Positions 21,786 to 32,716 of a stretch of DNA of 64,000 nt are shown piece by piece. The DNA is from Cristatella mucedo (lineage: Eukaryota > Bryozoa > Phylactolaemata > Cristatellidae). Numbering within the stretch: the first letter of the stretch is position 1; each line of letters begins with the position of its first letter. The stretch is taken from assembly GCA_009760855.2 (NCBI GenBank), contig WPIO01000049.1, positions 124,001 to 188,000 on the forward strand, written 5' to 3'. The position numbers and the translations under genes are program-made. The notes under the pieces were generated by a model, which saw only the letters and a list, made by a program, of their open reading frames with translations, was not told the origin of the DNA and did no database searches.

Positions 21786-23121
21786 TGTAGCGCCCTGCTG
21801 GCTTTGGCTGAATTTTAGCGCGAACAAGAGCTGTTCGGCGGCGGGCTAGAGCCCCTTTGTCCTGGAGCAGTGAGCCAGAGAGGAGCGTCAGTGCGGTTAG
21901 AGAGGAAGCGCTTAGGAGCAGGCCAGGAAGCTCGGAGACGAGCAGCCGCGATTCGGCCTTTAGAATTGGTCCGATACTCGCGGAAGCTGCTGATAGATAT
22001 TGGCTGGCCTGTCAACCCCCGCCTTCCCTCTTCCCAAGAAAGAAGCGTCTGGAACCCATTCGCCATTCAAGCTGGACGGAGGTGCCCTGCCAGTGGCCTG
22101 GGAACGGTAGTCATTCCTTTCCGTAATGGGCCAAGGTGTCCGGGCCCAATACCACTAAGCTCTTGCCCCATTGTCTCAGCCAAGTATTTAAGAGTCGAGC
22201 GACGCTCGCTCTGGGTCTTTTGCCTCGTGTCTTTTGTCTCTGGTCCGGCTCTGCGCCTCGACGCCGTCGGGCACTCGTTTCTCTAAAAGCGAGGGAGGAG
22301 GGCGGGCTGTCCGCCGACGATGGACGGAACAAGACGAGACAGCTCTAGGAGGATTCGGTGGAACCCCACCGAACACGGTCGTATCGCGCCCGAGCTGGCA
22401 TTTTTGTGTGTTCTTTCGTGTTTTTTGTGTTTCTTTTGTGTCGTGTGTGTGCGCGCTAGCACGTGGTCTCGGCATAGGGATTTGCCGGCGCGAGCTAGGC
22501 GTAGTTGGCGTGTGTGGAGCTCTAGTTCACCGGGTAGGGTTTAGGCTCCGGGTCGCGCTTCAGTGTGGAGAAGTATTTCCTCCGCAGGAGTGCTTGAGTT
22601 GGCGTGTGTGGAGTATTCCGGTCGCACTGGTGGAAACCGAGTTCTAGTTCACCGGGTAGGGTTTAGACTCCGGTTCGCACTTCAGTGTGGAGAAGTACTC
22701 CCTCCGCTCGAGTGTTTAAGTTGGCGTGTTTGGGGTATTCCCTCGGCACAGGTGGGAACGGATTCCTAGTTCACCGGTTAGGGTTTAGGGTCCGGGTCGC
22801 GCTTAGTTTAGAGGAGTATTCCCTCCGCAAGAGTGTTGAACGTGCGAGGAGTGTGGAGATAAAGCTGAACTAGACGCGCAGCGACTTTGTGCGCTTGCGA
22901 ATAAAGTTCAGTAAAATCCCCAATTTGTGTGTCTTGCTTCCAATTCACGCCGCGGACTCACGACCCCCTTTAGTAACGGTAAGCAGGTCAGCGCCAGAAA
23001 CGCTCGTTTCGTGGCGGCCAGCTTATTGCGCGTAGGCGCGCACCGAACGGCATTAGGCGATAGGCTACGCCGCTAGGTAAGCGGCAGGTCAAGCTTACCC
23101 CGCCGAGCCTTCGGCGTTACA
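21786..23121 (+). mobile_element. 1.34-kb LTR-like element, copy 2
   Basis: 1336 bp, near-identical to copy 1, with the same TGTAGCG start and CGTTACA end. It is flanked by its own 4-bp duplication CGTG (21782-21785 and 23122-23125). The main differences are small indels near 22220-22290. It carries the TATTTAAG box (22185-22192), the 122-bp array and AATAAA (22900-22905). The separate target duplication shows an independent insertion, not a duplicate of copy 1. Confidence 0.8.
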
Positions 23122-23528
23122 CGTGTCTAGGGCTTTGCTATTCGTCGCTCTCTTGGCGAACCTCTACGTGCGGCGACGTCCTGGCGTTGATTTGAAACGC
23201 AACCTTACTTGACCGAAAATATTTTTGCTGTTTAATTTAACTGTGTCTGTGTGGTCAGACTCACTGGTTACCGTAAAATTGACTTGCTTATATATACTGC
23301 GTATTACAGAACTACAGTTAATATAACGGCTTGGTTTCAAGCAAGTGCGACATAAATCGCAAGTGTAAGTCCGAATGAACAGGCAAAGCGGGATGCTGCC
23401 GCTACAACTGGAACGCGGTGTATTATGACGTACAGGGCAGGAAACTCAGCCCTGCATGACCGCGCCAGCTCGTGAGGCTTAGGTAGGAGTAGATGCGAAA
23501 GTTTCAATGACTGCTACTACTAACGCAA

Positions 23529-26460
23529 ATGAGGCAGCAACTAATACAGAAGAGAGAGAAAATGCAAGTGGACTGTCCGCCGTTCCAGCAGGCAGAAGAC
23601 GCTGCGACGGGTGTTAGCGAGTTTCTAGAATGTGATGTTTCAGTTCGGCGCCTATCTGCTGACTGCTACTCTACAGACTTCGGCGAATGGCCCATCGAGA
23701 TTGTCAACGACACGCGCGGGTACTGGACGACGGCAGATAGTTTCAAGAAAACTTCACCGGAAGTTGGAGCCCTCGGCACAAAAATTTGTTGCAACTGGAA
23801 GCATAAGAATCATTAAATCATGGAGCACGAGGTCAGTTCTACTCATCGAGCATTAAACTGCTAGCGCGAAATGACGCAGAAAAAAAAGTGTTGACTAGGC
23901 ACTAATAAAGCACGTGACAAACAACGTAATTATTGGTATGCTGTTCTCGAGCGGTTTTTTGAAAATATTTCCTTTTTATCTGAAAGTGGCCTGGCCTTTA
24001 AAGGTGACAACTAGATCGTTGGCTCTGCCCATAATGGCAATTATTCGAAGAATCCTTGAACTGAAATCAAATTGTATCCCTTCATGGCGCAACCCCTGCA
24101 GATGCATGCTAACCTGTGTAAAGGACATAATTCATACTATTCTACCAGCATCTGCAACTAACGAAGACAGTCATGTGATAACGCCAGCAGCGTGAGCAGC
24201 AAATACAGATATATGCAGGCTCTTCAAAGGCAGGTAAATCCTCATACCATCTACATTCCTCGTGCAGACCATTCCTTGAACCTCGTTGCGTTGTTTTGCT
24301 GGTTCAACAGCTCGCTGGACCATCTTCAAGGGCAAGCTGGAACAGACTGCAGGCCGCCTGACACTAAAGAGACAGAGTCGGGGACACACAGCGTTTGTCG
24401 GTTCGATTCGATGCAGCGAATGCTCTGGTGAGGGACTATGATGTGGTGTTCGAAGCTCCGGAGGACATTGTAGATGAAAAAATATTACCACACGGGGAAG
24501 AGACTTGTCAAGAAGCCAGAGGATTGCACGATCGAATGCAATGCCTCGAGCCTGGCATAATAGCTGCTTTATGGCAGAAGGTTCTTGCGAGATTCCAAGC
24601 CGCCCGCGTATCGTTGCAGTCAGCTGATAGAAACTTGAATTGAGTTGCAGCGACTTATGACTCGCTGCAGATGTACGCCTACAATCTTCATGAACAGTTC
24701 AACTACTTTGAAGTACACGGAAGACACACGTCACGCTGTAAAAACTATCGGACTAATCTGAGCAAGCGAGTATGCAGACAAAAAATAATAATAAAACATT
24801 GGTATAGGCCCTCAGAGAACTGAATCTCTCTATAGGCACTTTACAGATGCTGCATATTTTAAAGAATTACCAAATATTTGGTGGTAACATCCGCAAGCAG
24901 CAGGCACACCAAGCGGCAGGCACGAGCAAGTAAGCAAGTACGTGCACACGAAGGACGAATCACATACATACAGCCACCAAAGGCTGTAATAAAAAAGTGC
25001 GTTATAAGCTTTTTTAAATTTCGCAATGTTTGGGGACGTTGTGACGTGCATTGGTAGTGAGTTCCAGGCTTTGGAAGTATACAAACTAAAGGCATGGTCC
25101 CCAACGGTTTTGAGGTTCGTAAGAGGTATGGGTAAACGATTAGATTCCGAAAAGCGAATGATACTGTTTACGATGACTTAGCCTGGTGGGGGAGTAGATC
25201 TGATAGACAGGCTGGAGCCAAAGAATGAAGGGATCTAAATATGAGTGACAGAACCTTGAAGTCGATGGGTTGCTTGACTGAGAGCCAGCGCAGGTCAGCG
25301 AGAAGTGGTTTGATGTGGCAACTGCGACGCTCACGACAGATGAGCCTTGCTGCAGTAATGCACCAACTGCAAGCACTTACTTGATTGCACAGGCTGGTAG
25401 ACCAGCAAGCACTAGTGAGTTACGGAAGCCAAGACGAGATGTCACAAATGTGTGGACCAATTTAGAAATGGTACCTCTTTCTAAACAAGCCGAAATTCTT
25501 AGTAATTTTATATAGCTGAAACTAGGTAGGCTTGACTGTGGAGCTGATGTGGTCGTCTAATGAAAAGTCACTTTGGAACATGACACCTAAATTACGTGCA
25601 GCATCAACCGGAAATATGCTGGCGGAGCCGATTTTGAGCTTCAGTTTTTTCAATTTCTGAATCACACTTGGGTTGCCTATAACTAGGAGGCTGGATTTTT
25701 CGTCATTCCATTATAAATAGTTGGGTGTCACCCATATGCGGAAGTCATCAATACATGCAGCAAGGATTTGTACAGAATTCGACGTACCCCCAGGTTTTGA
25801 CAAAATCGCTGATACTACGAATCAGGCAGACGATATCGCAGATATAAAAAATTCAGCGCGGACACTGCGATTCAGTTGCGATCACTTGATACATTCTGTA
25901 CTGACACATTCATCGTTGTCACGGAAAGCCTTGCTGCGCTGCACTGTCGAAACGCAGGGAAGCATGTGCTGAATCATTGGACGATCGATTTCCTTTCTCG
26001 AAGAAAATTTTTTTCACTTTCTGATGCAGAAATTTGAGAAGGCAAATTAGGTAATTACCATGCCTCCGATTTGCAATCTGAAGTGGTAAAGAGTTAGTAT
26101 ACCTTAAGGCAGCTCTGAAAACAAAGTTAGCCAAGGAAGCGTTGCCAGCGTCGGTGTCAGATGACCGAGAGGGAGGATGAAAATGACGATCCGGATAATG
26201 CTGCAAACTGCAGCAACATCGAAATTCAGTTGTATCGCTTCATCGCTGATAATAGCCTTCATAGCACGTTTGCGAACACCGAGATCTCAGCCTCGTAGTG
26301 ACAAACTGCTCATGTGAGCGGTAATTCATCAGGCTAAAGTTTATTGGGAAACATCTCAAATCAACGATGTCGTACGAGCGTCTGAACGTGCTTAGCTTGG
26401 TTAAGTATCGAGCAGGACCTTCTGAGAGAAGTTTACTATTGAGTGCATAATCCGTGTCTT
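23529..26460 (+). pseudogene. ZMYM1-type hAT transposase remnant, split by a LINE
   Basis: Pieces in order on the plus strand. First (23529-23816), FGEWPIEIVNDTRGYW, like the DPxxWP...R segment of ZMYM1-like hAT proteins. Then about 24174-24310, DNASSVSSKYRYMQALQ followed by IYIPRADHSLNLV; DNA..SGKYxGMQA and C.AHSLNLV are core RNase-H-fold motifs of the family, with the second His kept. Then 24395-24643, SVRFDAANALV and a coil ending RVSLQSADRNLN. After LINE A (24786-25780), a dimerisation-domain piece at about 26331-26420 reads LKFIGKHLKSTMSYERLN. Many stops and frameshifts. It is a decayed DNA transposon, not a host ZMYM gene. Confidence 0.75.
24786..25780 (-). repeat. LINE family A inserted in the hAT remnant
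   Basis: Starts with AATAATAATAAAACATTGG tail sequence and the hairpin, then the C-terminal ORF, and reaches back into the RT palm (DDFRIWVTPNYL, SLLVIGNPSVIQKLKKL on the minus strand). Its position inside the hAT gene means the hAT insertion is older. Confidence 0.85.
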
Positions 26461-26469
26461 GGCATTAGC

Positions 26470-27480
26470 ACATGTTTAAACTTCGAAGTGTTCATACTTG
26501 GTTTTCTGTCAGCAGTCAGCACCTGGAATGTGCATTAATGCATTGCAAATCCAGGACACTAAATTTTCAATTCGATTGTTGAGTGTTTGACAGGCTGACA
26601 GCTGTAAAGAAATATGTGATGTGGACATACGATTGTCGGCTTTGTCGGTCAGTTTGTCCGTAATTGATTAAAGTGGATTTCGACGATTTCTAACGAAATG
26701 ATGTCGGGAGTGACTTAAGTGAGGAGTCCATAGCATGGGCAGCTGGACTCATCCGGCCAATCTGGGCCCTAAACCTAAAGCCGCCAAGTGCCTGGGGCCT
26801 CTCTCTGGCAAAAGATAGGACCGAAAATTGTGTCATGTATTTTCACGGAACTCAAGCCGCACCCTCACGGCGATGCGAACAGGCTGGTGGTGTCGCGACT
26901 CATCGCCGTTTTCTCCCCTAGCCCATTCCGGACCTCAAGGAAAGTCAACGAACCTTCGCCCCACAGTCATCGCTGACACGACGAGCAGGGTGTCTACACG
27001 CAGGAGCGATCGAGGTGCAGCGAAGGCAGTCCGCCCTCAATAATGTGCAATCGGTGGGCCGCTCAGGCAGTGGAACCGCAACCTGCTACAGCTACGTTCT
27101 GCCCTAACACTGATATGACGCATCGTTGCTGGATAACTTCATCCTATGGCAATTCTGCTAGTACCGATAGAGACTGAGCTAATATAGCTCCTTGCTTTGA
27201 TGCCAGGCTGTGCTTAGTGTTTGCTGTATGCATTATTATTCAATATATGCTGCTCTTAAAAGTTTCAGCTAGGTTTATGACTCAGTGGACTAGTGTCCGT
27301 CATACTGCCTACTCGAATCGAGCTACCTACCCACTATGTGTTGCCACGAGTCCTGTGACCAGAAGAGGACGTAGCTATAAAATACATGTGAATGGTGTGG
27401 CGCTTGTAGCCACGTGGGCAGAGTTTTTTTAACTCGCGTGAGAGCAGATTGGTTTGGCAAACTAGTGAGTAAGGTTTTAT
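26470..27480. other. Intergenic, no feature recognised
   Basis: Small open frames near 26788-27043 have no known motif. It may include the 3' part of the hAT element, whose terminal inverted repeats I could not define. Confidence 0.4.
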
Positions 27481-27487
27481 CACGTAT

Positions 27488-27720
27488 AGCTGTTTGGCGT
27501 ATGTGTATGCTTTAAGATTTAGTTTTTATTTATGGTTTAGATTTATGTCTTCGCAGAGAAACGCAGTTCGGCAGATTCAGGGTTTATATTTTATTGCAGA
27601 TGAGTGGTTTTGGTGTGTGCAAGCTTTAAGTTTATTTTTTGCTTGTGGCTTAGATTTATGGCTTCGCAGATGCACAGTTTGGCAGGCTTAGGGTTTAGGT
27701 TGTATTGCAATTGAGTGATT
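27488..27720 (+). repeat. Two diverged tandem units of about 115 bp, rich in GTTTAGGGTTT-like motifs
   Basis: TATGCTTTAAGATTTAG ... GGTTTAGATTTATGTCTTCGC and CAAGCTTTAAGTTTA ... GGCTTAGATTTATGGCTTCGC line up, each followed by AGTTCGGCAG or AGTTTGGCAG. A similar motif recurs near 30425-30475. Confidence 0.6.
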
Positions 27721-27824
27721 TGGCAGATTTAAAGTTTATGGTTAAGCTTTCGGTTTATGGTTTAGGGCTTGTAATAATAAGAATACATTTGATATGCAGC
27801 GGTATTTGGCTTGCGAGTGTCTCG

Positions 27825-27947
27825 ACCTACGAGCATGATTTTACTTACCATTTAATTGTATTTCCCTTTGCAGCAAATGTAAAGCGCCTAGAAAGAGATT
27901 AAGTTCTCTGAAGGCGCTTTATCAAGTACATTATTATTATTATTATT
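27825..27947 (+). repeat. LINE family A 3' fragment
   Basis: Ends of the ORF (NVKRLERD), the hairpin GCGCCTAGAAAGAGATTAAG with TTCTCTGAAGGCGC, and ATTATTATTATTATT. Confidence 0.85.
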
Positions 27948-28620
27948 GTTTCGAGATATGAGCCGCCTCTCGGCCGACTTTTTGCTTGGAGTTACGAGCC
28001 AAAATTCGGATTACGAGCCAGCTTCAGATACTCCACCGCCAGTTGCGGCAGCGAACGTCACACTGCGTGTGGGTACTCAGGCAAATAAGGGTAGGGCAGC
28101 GAACGACATTCCGTTGAAAGACACTGCCCTACGACCCGGGTGTGACGCCAAGCGCAGCCCTGTTGATTCGCTCCCAGACAGACTCAAGCTGCCAATGGTG
28201 CTTGGACAAGATCGCCAGACTTCGGTGTTAAATCTGACTACGGCAGGAACAGCTAAGTACGTTCTGTTCTCAATTTAGGCAATATCGTCGTGTGAGGGTT
28301 CATTGCATAACTGATAACCGTCGGCGCGTCCGCGTAAAGGCCCAGCCAATAAACTAAAAGCCAGGAGAGCCCGGCGGAAAGGGTAAAAATCGGTGAATAA
28401 GATCCCGACATTCATTTCAGCCTTTCTCCTATTTAATATATCTCCGTCTGTAACTCCACAAAGACTATTTGGGTGTTAACACAGGAGAGTTTGTATAGCG
28501 CACTCACAGCCTAAGCGGCTTTCGGTACGCATTCGGTGGCCAACAGACTTCATCTCACGAAACAAAGAGAAAGTGTGTGAAGCATAGCAGAGTCAGTAGA
28601 GCAGTCGAGGTAGCGAGTAG

Positions 28621-28800
28621 TGTTATGTTTGTGCGGGCAGTCGCGTACACACCAAGACGGCTCAGGCAGATGCCGTTTATTGCGGAAACGTTAAACCGGG
28701 CCGCACGGCCAGCACGCGGGCCTGTAAGCAACTGCTGCAAGAGGCTCCTCTGTCTAGAGCGGAAGAGCTCGGTGGGTGGATAAGCCAGGCGGACCCAACA
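28621..28800 (-). mobile_element. 180-bp solo LTR with perfect 5-bp target duplication
   Basis: Starts TGTTATG and ends CCCAACA (TG...CA, ends inverted TGTT/AACA). Flanked by AGTAG at 28616-28620 and 28801-28805. Outside the duplication the LINE B sequence is continuous with other copies. An AATAAA on the minus strand (near 28675) suggests the LTR is oriented minus. It is left by recombination between the two LTRs of a small LTR retrotransposon. Confidence 0.85.
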
Positions 28801-29211
28801 AGTAGCAAGGAAGTAGCAGCTCAGGATCGCTGAAAAGGATGAGCCATAGTCAGCAGCATAAAAGTTGTCGTCGTTGCGTAGGAATTTTTGAAGCGAGTTC
28901 CACAGTCTAGGACCGGCAGAGCTAAAGCTTCTGTCGCCAAGGGTCTTTAAGCGGACGAATGAAACTGCTAATCTATCGTCCGCACAGGACCTGAGGGCAC
29001 GAAGAGGCGGAAAACGGATGCAGCAGTTCAGCTAGGTATGTAAAAGCCAAGCCGTGGCGGGCCTTGTGGGTCAGCGTAAAAGCTTTGCCCTGTATCCGCT
29101 GATCAACCGGCAGCCATCCTACCTCTTTTAGCAAAGGAGACACGTGGTCAAACTTCTGGGACTTGAAAACTAGCCTTGCAGCCATATTTATAGCCAACTG
29201 TAGTGGCCTAG

Positions 29212-29802
29212 TTACTTTTTTGGTAGCTCAGCCAAAAGGGAATTATAATAATCAAGCCAAGACAGGACTGAGCTAGTTAAATTTTTCGGAAGACAGCTCC
29301 GAATCTTAGATAGGGATCGGACGTGATGGCTAGCTGTTGAAGCAGTCTTCTGAATGAAGCTTTTAAAATGTAGGCAGCTGTCGAAAACGACACCTAACTT
29401 TCGAGCACGAGGTGACGGTCGCACTATAGCATCACCTATTAGAAGAGCAAAGCCTTTTAACCCAGCCACACGCTTAGGTTGTTCTATGAGCAGCAGTTCG
29501 GTTTTATCGTCATTTAGTTTCAAGAAATTTTCCGAAATCCAGGATCGAATGTCGGCAAGGCAAGGATTCAATTTATCAGTCGCTGCAGCAGGTTCCGACG
29601 GTCTGAATGGCAAATACAGCCGAGTATCGTCAGCATAAAAGTGATATCCTATTCCATGGGCCTTAATCACTTTTCCCAGAGGTTGTGTATAAATGGAGAA
29701 CAGCAAGGGACCAAGTACAGAACCTTGAGGGACTCCAGAGGTGACCCGTCCCGTGTGTGAGACCTGATCCCTACACGACACTGTTTGAACACGATCGGAC
29801 AA
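29212..29802 (-). pseudogene. Reverse transcriptase domain of LINE family B, second copy
   Basis: 196-codon open part of RT with motifs B ([10 protein letters not shown]) and C (YADD) intact, ending at a stop introduced near the thumb. It aligns over its length with 5336-6058. Confidence 0.8.
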
Positions 29803-30214
29803 GTACGACTTAAACCATGCCGAAGTCTCGTCTGCCAGACCGATCGTTGTTCTTACTCGTTCAAGTAGGACATCGTGATCAATGGTGTCGAAGGCAACTG
29901 ACAGAACTCTAACTCTATTAGCATCTTCAAGTCATCTGATCTCCAAGTTACTCCTGTACATTTAGGATTAATAAAACCAGTTTATTCCAAGACATTCCAT
30001 TGCATTGCTTTAAAAAAAATATTCGTTATTTACAAGTGCATTTTTTAATTTAAAAACGTGACACAAAATCGCTGTGTTTTTTGGGGGTCCGGAACGGATT
30101 AATGGCATTTCAATTCATTTCAATGGGGTAAATTGACTTGACACACGAGTAATTTAAGTTACGAGCTCCGGCGCGGAACAGATTAAACTCGTAAGCCGAG
30201 GTACCGCTGCAGTG

Positions 30215-30400
30215 CCGTTGGAGTATCCAATCTCTTTCTAGGCACTTACATTTGCTGCAAAGGAAGAACGATCGAATGGTTAGTGGTAGCATGGTCGATG
30301 ACAACAAGCATAACATGGTTAGGGGTGATACAGGGTCAGCACGAAGGGGGGATACAGGGTCAGCACACAGGGTCAGCATGCAGATACGGTTTGTGGCATT
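30215..30400 (-). repeat. LINE family A 3' fragment
   Basis: AATCTCTTTCTAGGCACTTAC, TTTGCTGCAAAGGAAG and GGTTAGGGGTGATACAGGGTC match other minus-strand copies. GGGTCAGCAC is locally triplicated. Confidence 0.7.
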
Positions 30401-31289
30401 TGTAAATTCGCAGATAAGTGGGGAAGGTTTATTGTTTAGGGTTTCGGTAAGACGGTTTATGGCTTTGCGGTCGAGCGACGATGACTCACGCGTGGACGGC
30501 GGCTTTTCGTTGGCCTGGGGAGGAGGACAGATAACCCCGGAGGAGTTACAGTTGGGTCGGGTGAGTCGGGAGTGCAACAGGCCGCTGTCAGCGTTCAGCG
30601 TGCGCGCGCGCAGACCCCCAGTCAGCGCAGGAAGGCGAGCGAGCGCCTGCGGGCCAGCCTCAGAGCAGCAGCAGCAGCAGCAGCGGAAGGCTAGCAGCGC
30701 AAGGATTGACGGGAGCGTCGGCGGAGCGTCGACGGCAAGTCGGCCAGCTAGCGACCTCTACCGACTTCGAGCCTACGCCTCACGGGGTAGAGCTGGGCGT
30801 GCGCCTTCACCTCGTATCGACGACGGCTGTTCAGGATTCGCGTGTTTGGCCGGAGGCTCACGGCGCCGACTGCGGACGTCGGACACGTTCGTATTCGCGC
30901 ACGCGGACGGCTGATTGTTCCCGTACTGAGGTTAAAAGGAGGTTAAAGGACGAACGTTATCCGTGTACGGAGTGGTTTTCTTGTTTTGACGGTGTTAGGG
31001 GCGCGAGGGCCGAAACCGGTACCGCCAGTAATTTCCCCTGTCGTGGCGCTCTGCGCATAGGGCGAGGTCTACTACGCGTTTGTCTTGGCGAGTGCTTGCG
31101 ATGAGTGCGGGGAAGCAGTATGTTTGCGAGAAGTATGGGGATAACACTGAACTAGACGCGCAGCAACATCGTGCGCTTGCGAACCGAGTATAGTAAAATC
31201 CCCTAATTGTTCGCGCGGTATCTCGGTCCGGTTTACGCCAACAAGCTGGCGACCCCTAGGAAACGGTAAGAAGTCGGATAGCATCGGAA

Positions 31290-32185
31290 TGTAAGCTAGG
31301 TGACCTGCTTTTTGCGCAACCTAAAGCTGCGTTTACACGACAGACTTTCCAACAGACTTTGGAATGATTTCCCACAGATTTGGGCTACTACGTCAACGTA
31401 CGGCACATTTTTTTGGTGGGGGAGCCAAGTTTATAGACTCATCAGCAGGAGAATGTTTCCCAACTTTTTAGTCCAGCCGACCAAACGAAACCCCCGGGGC
31501 TCATCACATACATCCCCACGGCGAAAATAAAAATGGCTGATGTTCATAGGCTCGAGTTATATTGAGGCGTTCAGGGCAAGTCCTTGAATGTGGGATGCTT
31601 ACGTGTTGTAACAAATGTTTCATCGTATCATATTCATTTGTATAGAACTCTAAGATAAATTAATCTCTATTCAGGCGCTTCACATATGCCACGGGGCTCG
31701 AGGCCCACGATCTCGGCCTCACTTTACCGACTTCGGCAAACCACTGCGGCAGTTTCAGCTTGCCTTTTTTATACCTAGCATACGACGTGCGTCTGTTTAT
31801 CAAATCCACCAAGAAACCCGTAACGGGGAGGATTACTAGGCACTTTACACCAGCACATACGTGGCGGCGCACACTTGGTAACGCTCCCTTTCCCGAAAAA
31901 GTTTTTTAAATGCTTATTTTCTTTTTATTTATATTCTTCTCATACTACTCTACAAGGATGACTGCAGCGGCGAACTCAAATTCTGCGTATGTAGGCGCGG
32001 CGTCTCCGAGGAAACCCTCTTTCATACGCAGCCTCCTGGATTAGAGCGCGGGCTGTGGGCAGGACTAAGTCGGCCATCGAATCTGTGGTGAGCAGGACTA
32101 AATCTGTCGTCGTAAAAGTCCTTACTAGTAGGAAAGTAAACGTCTGTCAGGAGGAAAGTCTTTCAAGACGGCAGACTTTCTCGAC
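31290..32185. other. Sequence between the two parts of the diverged LTR-like element
   Basis: Starts GCTGCGTTTACACGACAGAC and ends near GGCAGACTTTCTCGACG. CAGACTTTCC and AAAGTCTTTC motifs recur at both ends. It includes a SINE with a family A tail (31630-31722). No gene is seen. Confidence 0.4.
31630..31722 (-). repeat. SINE with LINE family A 3' hairpin, partial
   Basis: AATCTCTATTCAGGCGCTTCACATA followed by CGGGGCTCGAGGCCCACGA; same order as the fuller copy at 55953-56097. Confidence 0.6.
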
Positions 32186-32716
32186 GATTAGCTACGCCGC
32201 CTGGTAAGCTGCTGTGGGTTACGTCACATCCGCCGAGCGGTCGGATTTACAAGGATAGCTATAACCGCAGACGAAAGCCCTACGAACGAAGAACCGTCTG
32301 GTGTCGATACAATTTAGTTGCACCCGGTTGCACTTATCTTCGGCGACCGAGGAAAAAAGGTGATACGTTTTCTAAAAAATATATCCTTTAAACGGAAGGT
32401 TGAACGGAACATTGACAGCCCAGACAATGCCTTCCATATATAGGTCGATAGCCCTTACGGCCAGTGGTTTGAGCGACGACCGAGCCTCAGGCAGTCTCAT
32501 GCCTAGCTGCCATGTACCGACATGCATGATTAAACTAGCTAGGGCCAATTAGCCCAAGCTTGAAAAACCATACACAAGATCAGGACTGACAGTCCACAGA
32601 CAGACTTCTCGAGGACTAATGTAAATCTTACCAATCGATCCTAGCAAAGGCCAAGTCTAGCTTCTACAAAACATTGTTGAATCACAGATGCACAATCGGA
32701 AAATACTGACCACGAC

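Larger units (their letters stand above)
28438..29911 (-). repeat. LINE family B with reverse transcriptase, carrying a solo LTR
   Basis: Minus-strand RT ORF at 29802-29212 (196 codons): [32 protein letters not shown] with [16 protein letters not shown]. The C-terminus is at 29197-28973. The 3' end has TATATCTCCGTCTGTAACTCC without a clear (TTACA)n run. It is 5'-truncated at about 29911 inside RT. The 180-bp LTR at 28621-28800 interrupts it. Confidence 0.85.
27950..30209. mobile_element. Possible pogo/Tigger-like DNA element split by LINE B
   Basis: The right end (30188-30209) on the minus strand starts CAGCGGTACCTCGGCTTACG, like the CAGTxGxACCTCGxxTTACGA ends of many Tigger-type elements, followed by GAGCTCGTAACTTAAATTAC. 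The left side (27955-28025) has GAGATATGAGCC, GTTACGAGCC and GGATTACGAGCC, a degenerate mate. No transposase is left; the 110-codon frame at 27946-28278 has no known domain. The pairing of the two ends is inference. Confidence 0.35.
30940..32249 (+). mobile_element. Diverged relative of the 1.34-kb LTR-like element, split by an insertion
   Basis: 31128-31270 matches the element's polyadenylation region (GAACTAGACGCGCAGCAAC, GTGCGCTTGCGAA, AGTAAAATCCCCTAATT, AACGGTAAG). 32187-32249 matches its last 60 bp (CTACGCCGCCTGGTAAGC ... CCGCCGAGC ... TTACA). About 900 bp of other sequence (about 31290-32185) separates them. The 5' limit is not clear; GC-rich sequence back to about 30480 may belong to it. 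Confidence 0.55.

Noticed and set aside
19658-23121. One LTR retrotransposon with two LTRs and a 790-bp internal region
   Set aside because: Each copy has its own different 4-bp duplication (CCAA, CGTG). There is no primer-binding site, polypurine tract or coding sequence between them, and no matching duplication outside the pair.
19658-23121. Tandem segmental duplication of a 2.1-kb unit
   Set aside because: Similarity stops exactly at TG...CA on both sides; the spacer is not repeated before copy 1 or after copy 2.
23529-26460. Functional host ZMYM1 gene
   Set aside because: Stops and frameshifts in every segment, no splice sites at the breaks, and a LINE inside.
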